From the NCBI GenBank assembly GCA_030268105.1, contig BSDZ01000116.1, forward strand, positions 1,636,001 through 1,700,000: a stretch of DNA of 64,000 nucleotides, read 5' to 3'. This document shows, piece after piece, positions 20,901-31,218 of the stretch. The notes beneath the pieces are model-generated. The model was not told the DNA's origin and did no database searches. It was given only the letters and a program-made list of their open reading frames with translations. Source of the stretch: Volvox africanus. Taxonomy: Eukaryota > Chlorophyta > Chlorophyceae > Chlamydomonadales > Volvocaceae. Every line of letters begins with the position of its first letter. The first letter of the stretch is position 1. A program made the position numbers and the translations under genes.

Positions 20901-22013
20901 GAAAGCGTCTCTATGGACTTTATTGTTGCGCTGCCCAAAACTGAGGGAGGATACGATGCCGTGCTGGTCCTGGTCGACCGTTTCACCAAGATGGTCCACC
21001 TGGCCCCCACGACATCATCCTGCACAGCTGAGCAAACGGCCCGTCTATTTTTCGACAATGTGGTACGTTTGCATGGGGTCCCCAAGTCCGTGGTATCTGA
21101 CCGCGGCACTCAATTTGCAAGTAAGTTTTGGGGCGCCCTGGGGACTCTGGTAGGAATGCGGGTGAACCTGTCCACCGCCTACCACCCCCAATCTGATGGG
21201 CAAACAGAGCGTGTTAACCGTGCCCTGGGTGATATGCTCCGTAACTTTGCAGGACGCACCCCTACTGCATGGGATACCTACCTAGCCGCTGCTGAGTTTG
21301 CCATTAATAACGCTACTAACCGGTCCGTTGGTAATAGTCCGTTTTTCCTGAATTACGGTTTTAACCCTGCTTTGCCTGTTTGGCGGGAGTTGGACGTAAA
21401 TGTTCCAGCTGCAAAAACGTTTGCTAAGTCTTTCGTGTCCCGACTAACTGACGCTAAAGCTTGCCTGGAAGCTGCACAGCAACGGGCTATGGACTATTAT
21501 AACAAGTCCAAAAAGGACGTCACGTTCACCAAGGGCCAGCTGGTTATGTTGAGCACGAAGAACCTTCGTTCCCTGGCTGATGGGTCTCGCAAGTTATTAC
21601 CGCGCTTTGTGGGGCCTTATCCTGTCGTACGCATGGTAGGGTCGGTGGCTGTAGAGTTACAACTCCCATCTGACCTACGCATTCATCCCACATTTCATGT
21701 ATCTCTCGTACGTCCATATCGGGGTACTCTGCCTGAGGCTAACGATAGCATCCCTCCTGTTACGGAAGCTAATCCCTCTACCTGGTTATCGGGTAAGCAG
21801 ACCCTGTATGCTGTCGAACGTATCCTAGATTATCGTGCACGACGTGTTGGCAAGGGCAGGCGTAAGCGCAATGTGCATGAGTACCTGGTTAAATGGTCTG
21901 GGTATTCATCTGAGCACAATAGCTGGGAACCGGCACGTAACTTCACCCCTGACATGAAACCCCTGCTTGATGAAGCTAGGCTGCGGGCACAGTCTAAGGA
22001 CGGACCTCTCTGA
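17943..22013 (+). CDS. E3 Pol polyprotein: protease, RT, RNase H, integrase, chromodomain
   Basis: The frame is the same as gag and open from the codon after UAG; the first AUG is at 17991 (1340 aa from there, numbering below). The retropepsin motif LADSGASD has its Asp at 199. RT has YLDD at 559-562. RNase H follows RT, with the DAS and TDHKPL segments. The integrase has the HHCC region near 900-955 and catalytic Asp976, Asp1037 and Glu1073, the D,D(35)E spacing. The C-terminal chromodomain (YAVERILDYRARRVG...NSWEPARNF) starts at 1273. In chromoviruses this domain is thought to steer integration to marked chromatin. Expression probably needs readthrough of the UAG at 17940, because the AUG at 17991 lies about 2 kb down the mRNA. 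TGA ends it at 22013. Confidence 0.95.
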   Translation, partial: ELAQAGIEGSPPGVFAVGQMVAKCRAVRALLPSVLNQVEQVIGRRFSFDARTVRAGFDGFCNLFEPQGRPLSSANLGGHTILFTPSSLCELQKQLALFRACKRQHPDTSACILLPEYVSRRNPSFLSGMQRVLRFNPGTALFHSLDMAGEVVQLPGSPYSVDVWFAAPKSVQEGLPETEPCISVLCLPKAAALIGAGVPLITVSTAGRTFTALADSGASDAFISASVVTQLGLKPSPCSWSEVTLADGGKQAILGQVNLRLSAGPLRLNVRPYVLPELTDAATYILGSSTLAQYGAVLDYEAKSLRLRKGNLVCKVPFTTAGQPPDQMTPAPCFNYATTAICQHTEPEVVGRKAAVRMIRKGAHALLVRPKLHLNATSIPADATDPELEALLQEYADIFQEVPGKPPMRPVDHTIPLVPGAVPVSRPMYRLSPLELDEVKRQVTELLKKGMIRPSTSPYSAPILFVGKKDGTLRMCIDYRGLNAATVKNRYPLPRVDDLLDKLKDSAFFSSIDLQQGYNQIRIAESDIPKTAFRTPFGHFEYTVLSFGLTNAPATFQAVMDRIFRPYIDKFVICYLDDILVFSKTREEHIQHLRLVFEVLRREQLYAKRSKCHWAQPQVEYLGHIVSQGGIQMDPRKTAVVRDWPVPSNLQELRKFLGLTNYFRKFIERYSVIAAPLTNLTRKGAFSSPEAWTPACQEAFDALKRAISDDIILHFPDYSLPFRVEVITDASIHGTGAVLLQQGRPIAYTNKKFSGAETRYTTGEQEFLAVLHALKEWRCYLEGRPFALKTDHKPLTFLQGVPSLNRRQARWMEYLARFNFDWEYLSGSLNIADALSRHPSLHAAILAVSTRSRSQAKPNFVPSDFTKRLKQAYAADPWFTIHNNTGHLVQEHGLWIRSEGSHRQIVVPNDDSLRRELLSRFHDGPLAGHPGCTRLLELLRRQFWWPRMAKDTENYVLCCDLCQRNKAQSGKAHGHLQPLPIPDAPWESVSMDFIVALPKTEGGYDAVLVLVDRFTKMVHLAPTTSSCTAEQTARLFFDNVVRLHGVPKSVVSDRGTQFASKFWGALGTLVGMRVNLSTAYHPQSDGQTERVNRALGDMLRNFAGRTPTAWDTYLAAAEFAINNATNRSVGNSPFFLNYGFNPALPVWRELDVNVPAAKTFAKSFVSRLTDAKACLEAAQQRAMDYYNKSKKDVTFTKGQLVMLSTKNLRSLADGSRKLLPRFVGPYPVVRMVGSVAVELQLPSDLRIHPTFHVSLVRPYRGTLPEANDSIPPVTEANPSTWLSGKQTLYAVERILDYRARRVGKGRRKRNVHEYLVKWSGYSSEHNSWEPARNFTPDMKPLLDEARLRAQSKDGPL

Positions 22014-22069
22014 CGCTGTCCTACTTCAACCTGTCTGCTCTCTTCTTATGCATCGGGACGCTGCATCTA

Positions 22070-22082
22070 GAGGGGGAACAAT
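22070..22082 (+). promoter_or_regulatory. E3 polypurine tract
   Basis: agagggggaacaa(t) immediately precedes the 3' LTR. Confidence 0.75.
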
Positions 22083-22504
22083 TGTTGTATCCTTAATGCA
22101 TTTCGGTAATTCATTAAGATATAATAATTATCTGTTTATTATTTTATAATATAATATATTTAATATCATATTAACTGTTTCATGTTTCCATCTGGCATTC
22201 GATTTGTGGATTTGGTCTCGGCTGTCGACGACCAATACTAACCGACTTCCTGAAACATCCGAACCTGTCGGTTACTCCATAACCTGTATGGAATGGGCCA
22301 TTTACCGCCTGAATGGTAAATGGTGGAACATCTGGTTCCTGGTTCACTGAATCTCCGGTTGTAGTGGTGACTTCTGAAGGTCACGCCCGGTTCGAGGCCT
22401 TATGGTCTCTCAAGTACGACCTAGTCGGCGGCTCTACTTAATCGGGCTCTGGCACAACAACCGGTATCTTTTGATACCACCCTTCGTGGGTACCATATAC
22501 AACA
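22083..22504 (+). repeat. E3 3' LTR
   Basis: A 422 bp copy matching the 5' LTR, followed by the target duplication ctatg at 22505-22509. Confidence 0.95.
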
Positions 22505-22509
22505 CTATG
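22505..22509. repeat. Target site duplication of E3, right copy
   Basis: ctatg, matching 15331-15335. Confidence 0.92.
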
Positions 22510-22520
22510 GCGGAGTAGCG

Positions 22521-23601
22521 CAGCAGCAGCAGCACCAGCAGCAGCAGGGGCAACCGCTAAATATGCTGCTTAAATATCCGAAAATTTCGCAACATTATGA
22601 TGTCGAGGTAATACTCACTCCTCTTTTTTTGTATATCGTACATCCATGCAACAAATCCCTTGCAAAAAACGTTGTTTTAGTCCCGTCCAGAATAAAGTTT
22701 CCACTCCTTTCAAAACACTCTTAAAACAAAACAGAAAATAAGAACGGATTTATATCCGGAGAAACTTTCCCCAAACATACCGCACCAAAAAATATCCTCC
22801 AAAACTCGGTCTCCCGTACATATAGATTGCAATTAAACAGCAACAGTTTCCGAAACAAAATCTATCTTTCTGAGTTCTGACTTCACGACCTCGGACCGCC
22901 ACCACAACCTTGTTTTGTTTGGGTGACAAAAATAAAGTATTATATCTTGAGAGCGTTTACAGATTTGTCCTGAAGAGGCTTCTTGGAAGCCTCAGGTGGG
23001 GTAAGAACTTACGTGGGGACCAGGTGGTGGCGTCGCTGGTTGATGGGTTAACCGATGGTGCGGTAAAGTTGTTCTTGACAGCCCGAAGAATTGATATTAA
23101 GACGGCGGAATGATCTGCGAGAGATTGTAAATCCGCTGGTAGTTTTGATGGTGGCGGGTAGTAGCGTGGTAACTCGATCGGGGGGATGTAATAGGCTTAG
23201 CCTTTGGCAGTCGGAGTTCGTGGAGTCAGAACTCAGACAGATAGATTTTTGCTTCGGAAACTTTTGCTATTTAATCGCAATCTGCATGTACGGGAGACCG
23301 AGTTTCGGAGGATATTTTTTGGCGCGGTGCTTTGGGAAAGTTTCTACGGATATAAGTCCGTTTTTATTTCCCGTTATATTTTGCATGTTTGAGATAAAGT
23401 GTTATTTAAAGAGTGGAAATTTTATTCTGGACGGGATAAAAACACCAATTTTTGCAAGGGATTTGTTGTTGCATGGATGTACGATATACGAAAAGAATAG
23501 AGAAGCCAGTATCATCTTGACACCATATTGCTACATAATTTATCAGATATTTAAGCACGAGTAATTAGTGATTGCCCCTGCTGCTGCTGCTACTGCTGCT
23601 G
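22521..23601. mobile_element. Foldback-type element with ~380-bp inverted arms and CAG-triplet ends
   Basis: The left arm (22521-22894) and the reverse complement of the right arm (23211-23601) align along their whole length with scattered differences. Shared blocks include gtatatcgtacatccatgca, aactcggtctcccgtacat and tccgtccagaataaa-like stretches. Each arm begins in a (CAG)n run followed by aggggcaa. About 316 bp between the arms has no recognisable protein. The element is AT-rich compared with the flanks. No transposase is present, so it would be a non-autonomous foldback/MITE-like element. The exact ends are blurred by the triplet repeats. Confidence 0.75.
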
Positions 23602-24019
23602 AAGGTCCCTGTTGAGCCCATGCTGCTGTCGTTGCCAGCAAGGCTGGGAGCGGCGCAGTGCGGCTGTGAGAGGTGGTGCTTGCAGCATTTTTCTGGTGAA
23701 GCCAGAAAGTGGTGAAGTACGCCAGAGCCGAGAATAACACCCCACGCCTATGGTAGATGAATAGATAGCGCGACAACGAAGGTAGTGTAACCCACACCAG
23801 CTTGAGCACAGCTCAATGGGGAACAACCCTTATCTGTCTGATGAACACTCGCGGATATCCGTCCGCCACTGATGCCTTAACAGCACATGCCGCAACTGCA
23901 CTGCTTGTGTACATACATATCGTCACTGCCCCTGATGGCACAAGACGTCCGTTGTCTCAGCACTCGCCGAAGTGGGGCAGCGCAGCAGCATTGAAGGACA
24001 GCAGTGCAGCGCCCACTTA

Positions 24020-24054
<35 letters not shown>

Positions 24055-24081
24055 ATCGTGTGTGTCTACAGCTTGTTCCAT
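23602..24081. other. Intergenic stretch downstream of the NLR-like gene
   Basis: It contains CTG/CAG-rich patches and a (TG)n microsatellite. No open frame here resembles a known protein. It should include the 3' UTR of the minus-strand gene ending at 24082. Confidence 0.5.
24023..24053. repeat. (TG)n microsatellite
   Basis: About 15 uninterrupted TG dinucleotides, 29 bp beyond the stop codon of the NLR-like gene. Confidence 0.95.
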
Positions 24082-24562
24082 CTACAGCTCCAGCGATTCG
24101 GCCTCCTCTTCCTTGCCCCGCTCCCGCAGCAGGTCTTTTAGCACTCCCAGTGTCATCTGTGCGTGCGGGTGTCTAGGGCCCAGCGCCGCACGACACACGT
24201 CCAGAGCCCTCCGGTAGAGCTCCTCCGCCGCCTCCAGGTCCCCGCCCTCCCGCACAACAGCCGCGAGGCCAACCAACGTGAAGGCCACCTGGCGGTGCCG
24301 CGGCCCAACCGTGTCATGGTAAATGTCAAGCGCCCGCCGGTACAGTGCCTCCGCCTCCACCAGCTTGCCCAGCTCGTGCAGGCAGCCGGCCAGATTGGAC
24401 ACGGCCTGAGCAGTCAGGTTGTGGGAGGCGCCCAGGTTGCGCTGTTGGGCCTCCAGGACTTGCCTGAGGAGCAGATGCGTATCGGGTCAGCAGTGGGGGC
24501 GCGGGAGGAGAAATAAAGGGCGGGGTCGAAGGGGCAGGGGTGAAGAGAGGGGAGACGGTAGG

Positions 24563-24594
<32 letters not shown>

Positions 24595-26653
24595 GGCGGA
24601 CAGACCTGGGCTTTCTGTCCACACACATCCCACCCCACCCCAGTTCAGCTCAGCTCAGCTCAGCCAACCAATCACACATCAGCCAATCTGCGAACCAGTC
24701 GTACAACTCGCAACCGTCACGTCGCGTTCGAGGTCCACTTTAACCATGCCGTCCCTGAGCCCCTACCTGCCCCTCTGCCGCACCTCCCACCTCCTCCTGC
24801 CTCCCACACCTCCTACCGCACCTGTACAGCCCCTCCGCCTCTGCATGCTGCCCCTCGTACGACAGCTGCATGGCGAGGTGGGTGATGGTGGCGGTAGTGT
24901 GGCGGTGTGTCGCTCCCAGAGCCTCCTGCCGTACAGCCAGGGCCTCCCGGTACAGAGGCAGCGCCTCCTCCCCTCGGCCCTGCCCCTGCAGACAGCTCGC
25001 CCGCAGATGCAGTGCCCCCGCACACTCCACACTGTCACGGCCCCGCAGCTGCTCGTACAACTCCACCGCCTGGGCCGCGAGGGACTCAGACTCCTCGTAC
25101 TCGCCCGTGTAAATGAGAGCCTCACAACGGATCAGCAACGCGGCAGCGTACGACAGCTGCTGATCACGATCCGGTGTCACCGCTGCCGCCGCCGCTGCCC
25201 CTACCCCTGCCGCTGCCGTCACATCCACCAGCTTCTGTGTGAGCATCAGGTACTGCGGGCTCATCCACGCATTGCCGATGGCATACAGAAAGTCGCTGTT
25301 GCCTAATGTGGCAAGAAGGGCCGTGTCCCGAAGGAGCTGCGGACTTAGAGACAACGGGCCGCAATCGCTCAGGAGCGGCCGGTTCCCTGCCGCCGCCGCC
25401 GCCGCCGCCGCCGCTCCCGCCACATCCGCCAGGAACTGCTCCACATCCGACCAGTGCGCCGCCACCTCCGCCGTCATCACTTTGAGCGCCTTGGCCTCGT
25501 GAAGCTGCTGCCAGCGGGAAAGCAAGCTGGCGGCGTAGCGGGCAAAGCGCTCACGAACTGCCGTACGCAGTGCTGGTGGTGCTTCCTCCGCCAGCAGCTT
25601 GCGGGCGACGTCGCGGACGTGTGAGTGCATCATGAAGCTGTCGTCTCCGTGTTGCAGCACCACACTGAGGCGGTGCAAACTGGCCAGCTGGGCACGCACC
25701 TCGTGCTCGGAGGAGCCGCCCACGCCCATCACCACGGCAGCTGACGACGCCGTCAAGACACCCGTAAAGGCACACACCTGCATCGCCACCTTCTTAATTG
25801 CGGCCGGCAGCGACCGAAGCACCATCTCAACGAACAGAACTGTCATGTCCTGCTCCTGCTTCCTTTCCGTACTTGCCGTATCGCCAGTATCGTTTGTTAC
25901 TACCGTGCCGCTGCGCCCAGCTGTGGCGTCATGTACATCCTCCAGGGTCAATCGGCCAGCTACCAGCGCCTCTGAAACCAGTCGTACGGCGAGCGGCACG
26001 CAACCGCATGCCTCCGCCACAATCCGCGCCTCCTGACCCGTCAGCACCCCCTGAGCCAGCTGCTCTACCAGCGCCGCCGCCACAGTGGGGCTGAGGGGCT
26101 GGATCCGATACGTGTACGGCTGCGGCATGTTCTGTACGGCAATATCCACACGTGCGGTGACAAGCACCTGGATATTGGCACTCACCATAAGCAGCTGCGC
26201 CAGAACCTCCGACAGTGTCGTACCGCCGTCCGCCGCCGCCGGGTCCTCTGCGTTGTCAATGAGGACGAGCAGTGAGCCGCCCAATCGGTCGGCGGCGCAG
26301 AGCTTGGCCAGTGACGTCAGCAGGGCCTCCATGCCGCCGTGCTCACCGCTCAGGCCGGCAGCCGCCCGCAGCCGCATCACCAGCGTGTCTCTGGAAAAGG
26401 CCCCACGGCAGTCGACGTATAAGGCCCCCGCAGAGACGTGCTTGCAGCGCCACAGCCGCCACGCCACGTCCACGGCCAAGCAGGTCTTGCCCACGCCACC
26501 AGCAGCCACCATGGCGGCCACCCGACTGCCAGGTTTTTGAAACCATTGCATTAGCTCCTTCGCCTCAGGATCCCGGCCGCCGTACTGTTCGTACGTTGTG
26601 TCGAGGACCGGTAACTGGCAGGGGGCGGAGCTGGACTCTAATGCCTCCTCCAT
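24082..26653 (-). CDS. NB-ARC/TPR (NLR-like STAND) protein, 737 aa; exons 26653-24822 and 24463-24082
   Basis: A STAND-type ATPase with a tetratricopeptide sensor. The start is ATG 26653. An NB-ARC domain begins almost at once: GGRDPEAKEL near residue 25, P-loop AAGGVGKTCLA near 51, Walker B LLVLIDNAED near 128, the sensor-like VLVTARVD, and the GxP-type CGCVPLAVRL near 215. A helical region follows to ~430. Alanine runs, probably linkers, precede kinesin-light-chain-type TPRs: YEQLRGRDSVECAGALHLRA, ALPLYREALAVRQEALGATH, and in exon 2 EAEALYRRALDIYHDTVGPR and EELYRRALDVCRAALGPRHP. The intron 24821-24464 (GTGCGG...CTCAG) closes in phase 2 inside a TPR. In plants and animals such proteins are immune or signalling switches; the ligand and role here are unknown. 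No N-terminal TIR or coiled-coil domain is visible. Confidence 0.9.
24564..24595. repeat. (CAGA)n microsatellite in the NLR-like gene intron
   Basis: About eight CAGA units in the single intron of the NB-ARC/TPR gene. Confidence 0.9.
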
Positions 26654-29600
26654 TTATATCTTCAAGTAATCGGCGTTTTTGACGTGGGAAACGCCGCTGC
26701 CTCTCACGCCTAAGTTATACACCTGCAACTTTGCAGGTCTCTCCACACCCACCGGTACTTGGGCTTTAAGATTTCAAGAAGTGCAAACAAACATCCATTT
26801 ATGATTTAAGTATCTTCCTTGCAGTTTAAATCATCACACGCATGGAAAGGTCATCTGGAAGCATTGAGCAAGTTGGATGTCTAATACTGAAATTATTTGA
26901 GCTGATGATAAGTTTTGAGCAAGCGAAACGTATCAAAAAAATATTCATCAACTATTTTATACTGAACTGGAAGATGTGAATGGTTTTAATATTGTTATTA
27001 GTACGCGGTACTGCTTAGTACTAATCTTTCTTGATAGAGATGCGTGTTTCATTAAAAATATAGATAACAATATGTCGTGTCATATTGCTTAATCATTTCG
27101 GTCAACGCCGGTGGACTTGATGGATTGTCATGCGGAGCTACTAATACATAATACAAAATTTCGTACTCGCTACGAATAGAAACGGGCAATGGAAATCGGT
27201 GTTCAACCTGTTAGAAATAAGTGGATCTTCACCACGTATTCGTTACAAGGATAAGGAAGCAAACTTTGGTAGAGACGCCATTGGCTCGCTTGCAGAGAAT
27301 TTCCGTACAATAAAGTTGCATGGTTTCGGAACCATGTTGCGAGTCTGAACGAACTAATTAACTTAATTCTAACACGACCTGCCGCTAAACTTCTTTCCTG
27401 GTTCAGTCTGTTCTCATCCGAGAGGAAAGCCTGTGCTTCTCAACGGAGGCAACTGCATTTCATTCAGCTTAGGTCAAATCTGCTCAATCCGTATTTGACC
27501 CAAATCGGTACATGACCCAAATACGTATTTGACCCAAATCAACATGGCATTCGATTGCACTACACTACCATACTGAGAGGCTTCTGCTTCTGTGACGAGG
27601 GTCGCCGAGGACGGCCGAGGGTCATCAGGGTCCCAGCTGGCAAGGTCACCAGTTGCAGCAATTTCAGCCCTTCATAAATTGTAGCAACCTCAAAACCTAC
27701 CTACCTCCTCTTCCTTTCATTTACCGAAACGCTCCAAAACCCACCGAACTTGCAATCCTTGGTATCCTCATCATGCCGTCGTGCCGTTGACATAACGAGT
27801 CTGCTTGTTGTGTGTATGTCCTTCCCCCACCTCCGGGCAGTTACTTCGTTTATTAGGAGCACACAAAATCAAGTGGAATTTATGTCAACTAGGCTACTCA
27901 GTCTTCACCTTGGGTCAAACTCCGTGGATAATGTCGTACGAGAGACGTTTTAGGGGACACGGTAGCTTGCTACCCAAACCCTCGCTCGAGTTGGCCGAAC
28001 CGACCATGTATATGAGGAGTCAATACATGCATAACAATTATAGATTGTCTGAACACGCAGTCTTGTTCCTGATGTTTTCGTGCTATGGTGGGGCAGGGGA
28101 CGATGTTTCTCAGGACCAGCTAGGGAGGAGTCCGAAAAAATTGTGACCTGTCTCCCTTTTGTTCTTTTCTGCATTTGGTTTCCTGACACACGAAGCGCCG
28201 TTATCTTGGGAACAACGGTTGGTATATGTGCACAGTCAGTAATATTTTCATCATCACGCTCCGGACCTTAACCAGCACACACATACACATAGAGAGAGAG
28301 CGCATAATTTAATCAGACGCTATATATTCATAAGACAAAACCACCAATATTATATTCCAGATATAATATTGGGTATACGCTATCAAGTGGCCGATTCTGC
28401 CATCTCGTCTGCTATTTTAGAAAAAGCCACTTATGAGCTTGAAAATAACAAATTTGCCATGTACTGATAAAAAAATCTTAAAATGTTTGAATTGGCTAAA
28501 ATGGTAAAATACACCTTGTGTAAGTTAAAAAAATAAATGGTGAAATCCCATCCTTTCTAAAACTCTTAAACCTATAGTTTTTTGCGTCCGATGCTACTCT
28601 CCCTGCTTTTTTGGCAGCGATGAAATGCTCATAGCAAGGAGGGTTACTAAATAAATTCTTTGTGCTTTGCATTTTCTAAAAAGCTATTGTAAGGATCATC
28701 CGGAAATAACTACGAAGGTTCGTTTGTCCATAACTCCATCATTCATGGCTTGCTTCCACACTATCTCTATCGCGCATTCAGGTTCATACTTCGGAAAAAC
28801 AACCACATGAAGACGTTGACTTTGTTACAATCCGACAGATGTTAAAATTAGGATAATTGATCTTCTCAAAATGTGCAATCATGTTTTCTCCTGGATCGGC
28901 CTCTTCACCAAACCCTCGGTAACCCATACCATCTTCATTCCTTACCTGCGTTTCGCGCGTGGGTTCTTAAATAGGTTGAGATGGCGATGGTGGCGTGGTG
29001 GTGCTCGCGCCTAAAAGTCCCCTGGTCCGCATTCGGCTTCATGTATCCTCTAGTGCTTTTCCTGCAACCGCTCAGACAAGCTGGGACACACCAATTCCGA
29101 CTTCCTCCCATTTACGATGAAGGCCGTCTCCGTAGTTCCACTCGTCCTTATTCGTACACCGCAACCCTACACCCAGCAGGCCGCGCACGGGTACATGATG
29201 ATATGTCTCCTGGTCCCTTGCCGCCTCCTCGTCTTCCTCTGTACACTCGACTGATTTGATTTTGCAACCAGTTAGTCCTCTACCAATGCAACGCTTTGAT
29301 TCATGAAATGTATTATGTTGAGTACATAATCGGCAGCATTAGCAGCAGCAGCCCATATATAATACAGCCGTACAGACACACATGTAGACTCCATTTCAGG
29401 CAGCACACACACGCCAACGAGGAATCTCCCAATTCCAAAATCGGAGAGAAGGGAAGCCGCACGTTCCCGACACCTTCAACCCACTCGTGTCGACAGCAAC
29501 TCTGGCTGGCAAGTCACCTCATCACGGCATAGGCTGCCGTACCGCAGTACGTCATACACAGGGGCCGCCGCAAATGTTCCTGCTGCTGCTGTTGCTACAG

Positions 29601-31218
29601 CGAAGCAGCGATCGTTGAGTAATTAGCGACGCACAGCGTGTGAACTTGTTGCACCCATCAGATATGAACGAGCGAAGCAACATCACCGTGATGACCATCG
29701 GGCCCAAGTGGCGTGGGAGTCAAAACTTGCCACAAGCACTTAAGCACATGCTGAGGCACCTGGAAGATGTCACATGTCTCGTCACTCTCTCACTCGCCGC
29801 AGGAGAAGGGCTGTATGTCGCGCTAGGTGAACGAGAGAGAAGAGGCCAGGAAGGCCAAGTCGAGGGAGGGAGACATGAAACATGCATACGCACATTCCTG
29901 CCACAGATTCGAACAGAACGCGCAAAACGCTGTGCACATGCGTGTGCGTGTGCATGTCCGTATCCTCACCAGCAGGCGCTTAGAATTATGTCGGACGATG
30001 CAACATGCATCACCACCACCACCACGACGCAGCTTTTGGAGAGCAGACGCGTGGAGGTCCTGCAGGTCTATCGCTACATAGGGGATGATGCAAACGCAAG
30101 CATCTCGCTAAGCGTACTGCACTCCAAGCTCCCTACCATGTCGCTCGAACCTCACGCCCGACCGCGGCGTCAGCACGAGGTGTTGGTGTTTCAAGCAGTA
30201 AGCACGTTGGGGCGCTGCACCTTCCTACCATATTCAATCCATCATCTGTCGCGCTCCCTTTCTCTCCTCCCCTTTCCTCCCTCTCACAATCTCGCTTCAA
30301 CGTCATCGTCATCACCTTACAACTCCTCAACGAAAAAAACAACCAACGTAAATTTCCGGTTCGCAAGTACATGACCTGCGGCTGCGCTGCGCCTCTCTCC
30401 TCCTCTCTCTTCCCTTTCGCTAATAACATGACATGCAGCAAAACAAAGGATCCCGGTTGAAGTTGTCATCTCCGCAGCGGGTCTGTGCTGTAGCACCACA
30501 CCACACCATACACCACCAGTTTGGTGGTGCTGGAGTTCCACACCACCCTCGCGCTCTCTGGGGACATGGATGATGCTGGTACGGCAGAGCGGAGGGACAA
30601 CATCAAGGCAGGCGAGAAAATCTGGGTTTCCCGAAAGCACCGAAAGCTGCCGTACGACGTCGCCACTATGACACTCACCACAGTGCATGCGTAACCTGAC
30701 GTTTCTTGTGCGAGTATTTGCATATCCGGATGTGTATGTGTATGTGTATGTATGTGTTTGTGCAGCTCTTTGTGACACCGACATAAAGCATCAAGGGTGA
30801 TGTCAGGAAACGCTTCACAGCTCCACCCGAGTCGCAGCACCTCTACTCGCCTCGTCCTTCCCACATCCTCGGCAAATCGCGGCGCTCGCCTGCCAGCCAG
30901 GCTTGCTCCATACATACGTACATAAAAATGCATACAAAACGCGCAACGGACGTTATGTACGTCTTTCTGAAACCAGCGTACGGGATTGTTGACAAAATTG
31001 TAAACCTAGGCGTTCAAGTGCCGTGAAATATCACTGGCCGCCTGAGTGGACTGATTGATGTACTTCTCCTATGATTGCAGCGGTTAGTGGTCATCGTTGG
31101 GAGTTGCCACCAACCTCCACAAGGCTCACCACACAACGGTCTGGCATCAACAGATGCTCCAGGAAGTTGGTCCAATGGATGGAACTTAATTCACATCAAC
31201 CGCAAACCACCAACCGAT
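26654..31218. other. 4.6-kb intergenic region, partly AT-rich
   Basis: It lies between the NLR-like gene start and the bestrophin stop. 26.8-28.9 kb is AT-rich and stop-dense. Noted inside: three TGACCCAAAT motifs at 27491-27540, a perfect 12-bp inverted repeat at 28344-28372, and CA/TG-rich and purine/pyrimidine-biased patches at 28.3 and 29.8-30.8 kb. Open frames up to 244 codons exist (29640-30374, plus), but their translations are low-complexity and match nothing I know. No gene is supported. Confidence 0.5.
27491..27540. repeat. Three spaced TGACCCAAAT motifs
   Basis: gtatttgacccaaat, catgacccaaatac and gtatttgacccaaatc occur in 50 bp. They may be a degenerate tandem repeat or a clustered binding site. 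Confidence 0.6.

Larger units (their letters stand above)
15336..22504 (+). mobile_element. E3: apparently intact Ty3/gypsy chromovirus
   Basis: A 7169-bp element with 422-bp LTRs (15336-15757 and 22083-22504) that look identical by eye, TGTTG...CAACA ends and a ctatg target duplication. It has a primer binding site at 15761, a gag with two predicted introns, a 1340-codon pol open to its natural end, and a polypurine tract. There is no visible lesion. By the usual logic of LTR retrotransposons, identical LTRs mean very recent insertion, so E3 or a sister copy is probably still mobile. Confidence 0.95.

Noticed and set aside
24419..25306. 295-codon plus-strand frame opposite the NLR-like gene
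   Set aside because: Antisense shadow of the NB-ARC/TPR coding sequence and intron; low-complexity content.
29640..30374. 244-codon plus-strand frame
   Set aside because: Low-complexity translation, no family resemblance, and no neighbouring exon with fitting phase.
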